7,501 nucleotides of DNA from JAWWBG01 sp033721095 (GTDB taxonomy: Bacteria; Actinomycetota; Nitriliruptoria; Nitriliruptorales; Nitriliruptoraceae), in contig JAWWBG010000134.1 in the NCBI GenBank assembly GCA_033721095.1, positions 1 through 7,501 of the forward strand. The letters run 5' to 3'. The stretch's first letter is position 1. Every line of letters begins with the position of its first letter. A program made the position numbers and the translations under genes. Positions 1 through 5,276 of the stretch are shown here, one piece after another. The notes under the pieces were generated by a model, which had not been told where the DNA came from, ran no database searches, and saw nothing but the letters and a program-made list of their open reading frames with translations.

Positions 1-1
1 C

Positions 2-78
2 GGGCGGGCGTGGCGGACGAGCTTCTGGGAACAGCATCGCGACACGTACTGCCGCAAGGCGGCCGAGTTCGAGGCCGG
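2..78 (+). repeat. Left arm of inverted repeat (mrdA segment)
   Basis: The reverse complement of this arm matches 351-427 with 8 mismatches in 77 positions; paired coordinates sum to 429. Positions 22-63 pair perfectly with 366-407, a 42-nt exact inverted match. The spacer between the arms is about 270 nt. Confidence 0.85.
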
Positions 79-79
79 C
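2..79 (+). pseudogene. Inverted fragment of a second mrdA (PBP2) copy
   Basis: Read on the plus strand in the frame starting at base 2, this stretch encodes GRAWRTSFWEQHRDTYCRKA and then AEFEAG. That matches PBP2 residues 456-481 of the gene on the opposite strand, with only T to S, L to F and P to A changes. Nucleotide differences fall at 4, 10, 16, 21, 64, 67, 68 and 74. Five of the eight are silent third-position changes. The fragment therefore evolved as a coding sequence in this orientation and is not an exact fold-back of the neighbouring strand. It joins the minus-strand mrdA at about 68-79, where the bases can be read as FEAG forward or AGLE in reverse. It may continue to the left of the window. 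It could be a paralogue, a strain variant or an assembly chimera. Confidence 0.7.
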
Positions 80-1792
80 GCGAATCGCTGCCATCTGGGC
101 CTCGTCCAACGAGAGCTGTTGCAGGGCGACGGGTTCGGCGCGGGTGGCGATGGTGACGTCGGGAGCCAGGAGGTGGTCGACCACCTGCGGCTGCCACAGG
201 GTTCCACCGTTGGCGATGGCGCTGTAGGCCGCGGCGATCTGGAGCGGCGTCGTGAGCACATCGCCCTGCCCGATCGAGGAGTTGACCGAATCGCCGCCGC
301 GCCACGCACCGCCGTACAGGCACAGGTCCTGGTTGACCTCCTTGGCATACCCGGGCTCGAGTTCAGCCGCCTTGCGGCAGTACGTGTCGCGATGCTGTTC
401 CCAGAAGGTCGTGCGCCAGGCCCGTCCCGGAATGACCCCTGCCTTCTCGCCCGGCAGATCGATCCCGAGCGTTTGTCCGAGTCCGAACTCGGCGGCGACC
501 GCAGGCAGCAGCTCCACGACGGGTTCCTCGTTGGCTTCCTGTCGTTCCTCGCGCAGCCATTGCTGGTAGGCGACCTCGTAGAAGAACGTGTCGCACGAGC
601 GCATCAGCGCCGCGGACAGGTCGAGGCTGCCCTCGTGCCGGGGATTCCAGTTGCGGAACGTGATGCCCCCGAGCGACCACGCCGGCGGGCACGACAGCCT
701 CGTGGACGTGGTGATGATTCCAGCACGCAGGCCCATGGCGCCGGAGACGATCTTGAAGGTCGAACCGGGTGGGTAGGCCGACTGGATCGTCCGGTTGAGC
801 AGCGGGAAATGGTTGTCGGGATCCTGCAGGACGGACCAGTAGTCGTGGCTGACACCGCCGACGAACTCGGCCGGGTCGAAGGTCGGCCAGGACGCCATCG
901 CGACGACGTTGCCGTCACGTGGGTCGAGCACGACCGCCGACCCTGCCACCGAGGGAAGGGTCGTGCCGTCCTTCCGCTCCGTGAATCGGCTGGCAAGGAT
1001 CCCGTCCTCGAGCAGCCGTTCGAGGTCGCGCTGGAGCTCGAAGTCGATCGAGGTGACCAGGTCGTGACCACGCACGGGGGGGCGCTCCGACAACTCGCGT
1101 TGCACGGTGTTGGTGACATTGACCTCGAGCTTGCGGAGGCCGTCGGTCCCACGCAGCCATGGCTCCCACGTGCGTTCGAGACCGGCCCAGCCGATCAGGT
1201 CGCCGGCGCGATAGTCGGCGTACTGCTCGGTCTCGAGCTCGGCCGAGCTGATCTCACCGATGTAGCCGAGGACATGGGCGGCGAGGGTCCCGCTGGGGTA
1301 GGTGCGGACCGGCAGCGTCTCGGCCACGACACCCGGGAACAGCTCGGAGTGCTCGCGGATGGCGAACACGACCTCGGGCCGCACGTCCTCGGCGATCGGG
1401 ACCGGACGGAACACGGACGTGCGACGGCTCGCCAGCCGGTCGAGGATGGTCTCGCGGTCGAGGTCGAGCAGCACCTCGAGGCGGTCGAGGACGGCCTCGG
1501 CAACCTCGTCCCGGGGCTCCCCCGCGGCGTTGAGCAGCTGGCCGCGATGGGCCGAGATGGTCTGGGCGGGCCGGTTCTTCACCAGCTCGGTGCCGTCCGC
1601 CGCCAGGATCCGTCCGCGCGGGGCCTCCAGCTCCAGCAGGCCGACACGGTTCTCCTCGGCGGCTGAGGCGTAGGTCGCCCCGGCCAGGACCTGGAGGAAC
1701 CACAGTCGTGACACGAGGGCGCCGAACGCGACCATGGCGATGGCGGCGAGCAGGGTCAGCCGCAGCAGCGGCCGGGTCTCGTTGGTGCTCAT
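2..1792 (-). CDS. mrdA: Penicillin-binding protein 2 (peptidoglycan D,D-transpeptidase), 3'-truncated
   Basis: Class B PBP that cross-links peptidoglycan during elongation, working with RodA and MreBCD. Translated from ATG 1792 it begins MSTNETRPLL. One membrane anchor spans about residues 10-33. The dimerisation/pedestal region follows (APRGRI near 57-62, AAHVLGYIGEI near 171-181). The transpeptidase domain has the SxxK box S344-T-F-K347, the second box S399-C-D401 and the conserved SIGQG segment near 506-510. Recognisable homology ends at AIRAGLE, residue 575 (about position 68). The KTG box expected downstream is absent. From there the frame stays open to the window edge but reads the reverse complement of an inverted mrdA copy, giving 22 unrelated codons. 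The start is supported by GGAGAGG 11 nt upstream and by the absence of an in-frame start between the mreD stop and 1792. It is last in the visible mre operon; rodA may follow outside. The family call is very secure; the 3' end is anomalous. Confidence 0.93.
   Translation of the reverse strand, partial: MSTNETRPLLRLTLLAAIAMVAFGALVSRLWFLQVLAGATYASAAEENRVGLLELEAPRGRILAADGTELVKNRPAQTISAHRGQLLNAAGEPRDEVAEAVLDRLEVLLDLDRETILDRLASRRTSVFRPVPIAEDVRPEVVFAIREHSELFPGVVAETLPVRTYPSGTLAAHVLGYIGEISSAELETEQYADYRAGDLIGWAGLERTWEPWLRGTDGLRKLEVNVTNTVQRELSERPPVRGHDLVTSIDFELQRDLERLLEDGILASRFTERKDGTTLPSVAGSAVVLDPRDGNVVAMASWPTFDPAEFVGGVSHDYWSVLQDPDNHFPLLNRTIQSAYPPGSTFKIVSGAMGLRAGIITTSTRLSCPPAWSLGGITFRNWNPRHEGSLDLSAALMRSCDTFFYEVAYQQWLREERQEANEEPVVELLPAVAAEFGLGQTLGIDLPGEKAGVIPGRAWRTTFWEQHRDTYCRKAAELEPGYAKEVNQDLCLYGGAWRGGDSVNSSIGQGDVLTTPLQIAAAYSAIANGGTLWQPQVVDHLLAPDVTIATRAEPVALQQLSLDEAQMAAIRAGLELGRLAAVRVAMLFPEARPPRPP
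351..427 (-). repeat. Right arm of inverted repeat (inside mrdA)
   Basis: This arm lies within the PBP2 reading frame (residues 456-481, between the SCD box and the GQG segment). It is the in-place copy: sequence on both sides continues as normal PBP2 in the same frame. The exact match to the left arm covers 366-407. Confidence 0.85.
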
Positions 1793-1803
1793 GTCGGACG
1801 GCG

Positions 1804-1810
1804 CCTCTCC
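1804..1810 (-). promoter_or_regulatory. Ribosome binding site of mrdA
   Basis: On the minus strand this reads GGAGAGG, 11 nt before ATG 1792. It supports that start over the ATG at 1857, which overlaps the mreD stop as ATGA but lies in another frame and does not reach PBP2. Confidence 0.6.
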
Positions 1811-1853
1811 GATCGCAACGGCGATGGCACCGGTCCGGTTCCGCAGTGCGAGG

Positions 1854-2369
1854 TCATGGGGCCGCCAGCAGACCCTGCGCGGGGAACCGATCCACGATCC
1901 GCGTGACGGTGCCCACGACGATCGGCGACAGCAGGACGTTGTAGAGGGCGACGACCGCCGAGGCCTGGGCGATGAGCTGGAGACTCAGTGCCTGCTCGCC
2001 CAGGAGGGCGGACAGGATCGCCACGCCGGCGGTTCCGATGAACCCGGTGAGGCCCGACAGCACCAGCGGCGCACTGATCGACTCGTCCGACAGGTAGGGG
2101 CGTGAGAGCCCCACGATGTAGCCAACACCCAGGAACACCAGGGCCGTGATCCCGACGGCCGAGAAGTCCATGAGGAGGTCGGCCAACAGGCCGGCCGCGA
2201 AGCCGACACGAAGGCCGACGATCGGGCCGTCACGCATGGCGAATGCCATCACCAGCAGGAGCAGGACGTCGGGCCGGAATCCGCTGATGGTGAGGTGCGG
2301 GAAGACCGCCGTCTGCAGCAGAGCGACCGTCAGGATCATCAGCGACACCACACCCATGCGCGCGATCAC
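1854..2369 (-). CDS. mreD: Rod shape-determining membrane protein MreD
   Basis: Small integral membrane protein of the elongasome that pairs with MreC and helps link cytoplasmic MreB to periplasmic synthases. The 171 residues are almost all hydrophobic segments (for example MILTVALLQTAVF, PDVLLLLVMAFAM, GFAAGLLADLLMDF, ITALVFLGVGYIVGL, VVALYNVLLSPIVVG), consistent with five or six membrane spans. The segment GLRVGFAAGLLADLL resembles the family's conserved G-x-x-x-G-L-x-x-D region. The start chosen is GTG 2369, whose last two bases form part of the mreC TGA (GTGA overlap). GGAG lies 7 nt upstream, which suggests translational coupling. ATG 2357, four codons later, is the alternative. An open extension upstream into mreC (to 2918) is frame overlap, not protein. 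Length and position directly after mreC fit MreD well. Confidence 0.88.
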   Translation of the reverse strand: MIARMGVVSLMILTVALLQTAVFPHLTISGFRPDVLLLLVMAFAMRDGPIVGLRVGFAAGLLADLLMDFSAVGITALVFLGVGYIVGLSRPYLSDESISAPLVLSGLTGFIGTAGVAILSALLGEQALSLQLIAQASAVVALYNVLLSPIVVGTVTRIVDRFPAQGLLAAP

Positions 2370-3313
2370 GCCGTCGCTCCGGGTGACGGAGACGTTCCCG
2401 GTGACGGCGACTCGGACGGGGTCGGCGACGGCAACGGGTCCGGTGGTCGGATCGGGATGGACGGGTCGATCACGATCTCGGGAAGCTCCGCCAGCGGCCG
2501 ATGGAGGACCACCATCACGTGGTCGAGGCGGCTGAAGTCGACGAAGGGTCGCACCCCGACCTCCCGCGTCAGGACCGAGGTCGTCTCGCCGATGGTGTCG
2601 ATCGACCCGACGGGGATCCCGGCAGGGAACACGCCGTTCGAATACGCGGCGGTGACGACCTCGTCGCCGCGGACGAGGTGGGCCTCCGGGTTGAGGGTCT
2701 CCAGGCGCATGAGCCCTCCGCCGCGGCCATCGAGGGCGCCGACGGCTCCCGTGCGGGTCAGGCGCACCGCGGCCGAGAAGTTGGGGTCGATTGCCAGCAG
2801 GACGCGGGCGGCGGTCGGCGTGACCTGGATCACGCGACCAACCAGCCCGTCGCCGTTGACGACCGCCATGTCGCGTTCGACGCCATTCTGCGATCCGACG
2901 TCGATCGTGATCGTCCACTCGAAGTTCGAGGGGCCGAATGCAACGGTTTGGGCAACGACGACATCGAGGCCCGAACGCTCCCGCATGCCCAGCAGCTCCC
3001 GCAGCTCTTCGTTCTCGCGCTCCAGGTCGCCGATCGAGCGCGTACGGCTCTCCAGTTGGTCGATGCGGGCGCGGAGCTGGTCGTTCTCGTCGCGGAGCGA
3101 GAACAGGTCACCGACGTCGGTGAAGACATCGCCGATCGGTCGGACCAGTGAGCCCAACCCGTCCTGGAGGGGGCCGAGGACCGAGGTCAGCAGCTCGCGG
3201 CCACGGTCGAGGGGACCCTCACCCTGGGGCGAGCGAAAGTCGATCGTGATCAGGACGAGGCTGATCAGGACCAGGACAGCGAGCAGGACGCGTGCACGTC
3301 GACGCCCGTACAT
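2366..3313 (-). CDS. mreC: Rod shape-determining protein MreC
   Basis: Bitopic membrane protein that links MreB to the extracytoplasmic wall-synthesis enzymes and activates PBP2. The 315 residues begin MYGRRRARVL, a basic cytoplasmic stub. One transmembrane helix follows at about 8-25. A coiled coil spans about 70-110 (SLRDENDQLRARIDQLE, LERENEELRELLGM), and a beta-rich MreC core spans about 115-275. Family hallmarks in the core are DVGSQNGVERDMAVVNGDGL near 138-157, GDEVVTAAYSNGVFPAGIPVG near 216-236 and DFSRLDHVMVV near 259-269. The C-terminus (about 290-315) is a Pro/Ser-rich, low-complexity tail with SPSP repeats, probably a disordered extracytoplasmic extension. The ATG lies 20 nt after the mreB stop; the ribosome binding site is weak (GAGACGGG). 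It is a member of the mreB-mreC-mreD-mrdA operon. Confidence 0.95.
   Translation of the reverse strand: MYGRRRARVLLAVLVLISLVLITIDFRSPQGEGPLDRGRELLTSVLGPLQDGLGSLVRPIGDVFTDVGDLFSLRDENDQLRARIDQLESRTRSIGDLERENEELRELLGMRERSGLDVVVAQTVAFGPSNFEWTITIDVGSQNGVERDMAVVNGDGLVGRVIQVTPTAARVLLAIDPNFSAAVRLTRTGAVGALDGRGGGLMRLETLNPEAHLVRGDEVVTAAYSNGVFPAGIPVGSIDTIGETTSVLTREVGVRPFVDFSRLDHVMVVLHRPLAELPEIVIDPSIPIRPPDPLPSPTPSESPSPGTSPSPGATA
2377..2380 (-). promoter_or_regulatory. Ribosome binding site of mreD within the mreC end
   Basis: GGAG on the minus strand lies 7 nt before GTG 2369, inside the last codons of mreC. It decides the GTG start and fits coupled translation of mreC and mreD. Confidence 0.5.
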
Positions 3314-3333
3314 CCCGTCTCAACGCACCCGCG

Positions 3334-4374
3334 TCAATGACGCGACGACGAGATCAGGACCTTCCGGAGCGCCTCGAACTCCTCGAGGCACTTGCCGGAG
3401 CCGATGGCCACCGACGACAGCGGGTTCTCGGTGATGTGGATGGGCATGCCGGTTTCGTGCTTGAGGCGCTCGTCGAGGCCACGCAACAGCGCGCCGCCGC
3501 CGGCGAGGACGATGCCCTTGTCCATGATGTCCGCGGCCAGCTCGGGCGGGGTCTTGTCCAGCGTGTTCTTGACGGCATCGATGATGGCGTTGACCGGTTC
3601 CTCGATGGCGCGCCGGACCTCCTCGGCAGAGATGATGATGGTCTTGGGCAGGCCGGACACCTGGTCGCGACCGCGGATCTCGGCATGCGGCTCGTCGGGC
3701 AGCGGGAAGGCCGAACCGATGGCCATCTTGATTTCCTCCGCCGTGCGCTCGCCGAGCATCAGCGAGTACTCCTTGCGGACGTAGTTGATGATCGCGTCGT
3801 CCAGCTCGTCGCCACCGATGCGGATGGACTGGCTGGTGACGATGCCACCCAGGGAGATCACGGCGACCTCGGTGGTCCCCCCGCCGATGTCGACGATCAT
3901 GTTGCCGGCGGGCTCGTGCACGGGCAGCCCGGCCCCGATGGCTGCGGCCATCGGCTCCTCGATGATGTAGGCCGCACGGGCGCCGGCCTGGATCGAGGCC
4001 TCCTCGACCGCGCGCTGCTCGACACCCGTGATGCCGCTGGGCACGCAGACCACGCACCGCGGCTTGGCGAGGAACCGACGCTTGTGGACCGCCTGGATGA
4101 AGTAGCGGCGCATCTTCTCGGTGACGTCGAAGTCGGCGATCACGCCGTCCTTGAGCGGACGGATCGCCATGATGTGACCGGGCGTCCGGCCGATCATGCG
4201 CTTGGCCTCGGCACCCACGGCGAGGATGTCGCCGTTTTTGGTGTTGATCGCGACGACCGACGGCTCGTTGAGGACGATGCCGCGGCCGCGGACGTAGACG
4301 AGGGTGTTGGCGGTTCCGAGGTCCACGGCCATGTCGCGGCCAATGAACTGGAAGGTGGTCGACATGTTCGCCAT
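3334..4374 (-). CDS. mreB: Rod shape-determining protein MreB (bacterial actin homologue)
   Basis: Cytoplasmic ATPase that polymerises into membrane-associated filaments and directs lateral wall synthesis. From ATG 4374 (MANMSTTFQF) it is 346 residues, the normal MreB length. The actin-fold motifs are all present: phosphate-1 DLGTANT at 18-24, the VPSGIT segment at 111-116, phosphate-2 DIGGGTTE at 162-169, and the adenosine-binding LAGGGALLRG at 290-299. GGDELDDAI near 187-195 and EEIKMAIGSA near 213-222 are also typical. ATG 4365 (MSTTFQF), three codons in, is an equally plausible start. The frame is open upstream to 4551, but that stretch has no MreB-like residues and is best taken as leader. 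First of the mre genes proper, it lies downstream of a radC-family gene and about 20 nt ahead of mreC. No catalytic motif is missing. Confidence 0.97.
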   Translation of the reverse strand: MANMSTTFQFIGRDMAVDLGTANTLVYVRGRGIVLNEPSVVAINTKNGDILAVGAEAKRMIGRTPGHIMAIRPLKDGVIADFDVTEKMRRYFIQAVHKRRFLAKPRCVVCVPSGITGVEQRAVEEASIQAGARAAYIIEEPMAAAIGAGLPVHEPAGNMIVDIGGGTTEVAVISLGGIVTSQSIRIGGDELDDAIINYVRKEYSLMLGERTAEEIKMAIGSAFPLPDEPHAEIRGRDQVSGLPKTIIISAEEVRRAIEEPVNAIIDAVKNTLDKTPPELAADIMDKGIVLAGGGALLRGLDERLKHETGMPIHITENPLSSVAIGSGKCLEEFEALRKVLISSSRH

Positions 4375-4569
4375 CGGGCTGCCTGACGATGTTGGGCCTG
4401 ACTCCAGCAGGCCGCCTGCATGGGGGAAGGAACGTCCTCCGGGCGGGTCCCGACGCCACCGCGCGAAGAAGTCACTCGCTGTCGAGGATAACACCCGTCT
4501 GTCGCCCTCGGCCGATGTGCCGGACCCGGGTGCTGGCGGCCGTGCAGGCAACGACCGCGGCCATGGCCC
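4375..4569 (-). promoter_or_regulatory. radC-mreB intergenic region with candidate mre promoter
   Basis: This gap of about 195 nt lies between the radC stop and the mreB start. On the minus strand it holds TGTTATCCT at 4493-4485, an extended -10-like element (TGn plus 4 of 6 bases of TATAAT), about 110 nt before mreB. No good -35 is seen at the right spacing. A GGAGGA at roughly 4435-4440 is too far from ATG 4374 to be its ribosome site. I see no convincing terminator hairpin with a T-run after radC, so radC transcripts may also read into mreB. The promoter call is tentative. Confidence 0.3.
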
Positions 4570-5199
4570 TCACACGACGCCGAGCCGGGCCAGCGAAGCC
4601 CACCGACCCCCGCCAACGACGAGGTGATCGAGGAGCTCGATGCCCACCGTCCGTGCGGCCGCAGCCAGCCTTGTGGTCACGGCCCGGTCATCCGGCGAGG
4701 GGGTGACGTCGCCGGAGGGATGATTGTGGCCGACGATGATCGCAGCGGCGTTGCCCAGCAGGGCGTCGCGCAGGATCTCCCGCGGATTCATGAACGTGTG
4801 GTCGATCGTGCCGATGCTGACGAGCGTGGTGTCGAGCAGGCGATGCTTGGTGTCCAGCAACAGGAGCACGCAGCGTTCTCGATCGTGACCGCCCAGCCAT
4901 GGCTGGAGCACGGCCGCCGCTGCCTCCGGCGAGGTGAGCAGCGGACGATCCGGGAGCGGTCGTTCGGCGGCCCCTTGCGCCTGCTCGCGAGCGCAGTGCT
5001 CGCACGCGCGGCCGGCGACCGGGGCGACGCCGATCGCGACGCCTGATCGCCAAGCCGGGGTCGAGTCCACGAGACCTCTTGGATGGATGGTTGCCGCGAC
5101 AGGATCGCGGTTGGACACCACGACCTGCCGGGCGGACTGGCCCGGTTGTGGACAGGGGCCGAACCCGCCGCGTGCCCGGGCGACACGCTCGCCATTCAC
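4570..5199 (-). CDS. radC: RadC-family JAB/MPN domain protein (short form)
   Basis: Member of the RadC (UPF0758) family, whose JAMM fold resembles zinc metalloproteases. The historical DNA-repair role is doubtful and the cellular function is unsettled. The conserved domain spans about residues 85-205. The JAMM motif is complete: H158-N-H160, seven residues, S168-P-D-D171, within GHNHPSGDVTPSPDD. ERCVLLLLDTKHRLL (108-122), FMNPREILRDALL (136-148) and DHLVVGGG (191-198) are typical RadC segments. The N-terminal helix-hairpin-helix region of full-length RadC is not recognisable; residues 1-80 are low-similarity, Arg/Ala/Pro-rich sequence. The listed start is GTG 5199, which has no clear ribosome binding site, so the true start may lie further in. 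It is codirectional with and upstream of mreB, the same order as radC-mreBCD in Bacillus, and divergent from the patatin gene. Confidence 0.82.
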   Translation of the reverse strand: MNGERVARARGGFGPCPQPGQSARQVVVSNRDPVAATIHPRGLVDSTPAWRSGVAIGVAPVAGRACEHCAREQAQGAAERPLPDRPLLTSPEAAAAVLQPWLGGHDRERCVLLLLDTKHRLLDTTLVSIGTIDHTFMNPREILRDALLGNAAAIIVGHNHPSGDVTPSPDDRAVTTRLAAAARTVGIELLDHLVVGGGRWASLARLGVV

Positions 5200-5276
5200 G
5201 CCGCAGCAGCAGGCGGATACTCCTAGGATCGATCAGGCGTCGGATCGCGATGCACAGGTCACGGCTGGGGGGCCAC
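5200..5276. promoter_or_regulatory. Divergent intergenic region between radC and the patatin gene
   Basis: About 77 nt separate the two divergent starts, so promoters for both genes are expected here or inside the radC 5' end. Two small perfect palindromes adjoin: TCCTAGGA at 5221-5228 and GATCGATC at 5227-5234. GATACT at 5216-5221 and TAGGAT at 5224-5229 are weak plus-strand -10 candidates, without a recognisable -35 at the usual spacing. Just before ATG 5277 a G-run (5267-5272) could serve as a ribosome site. Which element is used cannot be decided from sequence alone. Confidence 0.25.

Noticed and set aside
119..1666. Long plus-strand open frame of 515 codons antisense to mrdA
   Set aside because: It is a high-G+C shadow of the PBP2 gene. 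The protein is low-complexity Arg/Gly/Asp-rich with no family resemblance, while the minus strand carries full PBP2 motifs. Only the first bases of the same frame (2-79) are meaningful, as the inverted mrdA fragment.
1793..1857. ATG at 1857 overlapping the mreD stop (ATGA) as the mrdA start
   Set aside because: It lies 65 nt upstream of ATG 1792 and out of frame with PBP2, so it cannot start that protein.
2295..4386. Long plus-strand open frames opposite mreC and mreB (2295-3434 and 3292-4386)
   Set aside because: They are antisense to unmistakable MreC and MreB, and their translations are biased (Arg/Ser or Asp/Gly/His rich) without domains.
4375..4551. N-terminal extension of MreB to 4551
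   Set aside because: The extension has no MreB similarity. Starting at 4374 gives the usual family length, and the stretch contains the candidate promoter.
4500..4570. GGCCG/CGGCC hairpin after radC as a terminator
   Set aside because: A five-base stem with a loop of about 14 nt and no T-run is expected by chance in DNA this rich in G and C.
5079..5276. N-terminal extension of the patatin protein to 5079
   Set aside because: It overlaps the radC 5' end on the other strand and reads as Arg/Gly-rich noise. ATG 5277 begins a plausible basic tail; ATG 5250 is kept only as an alternative.
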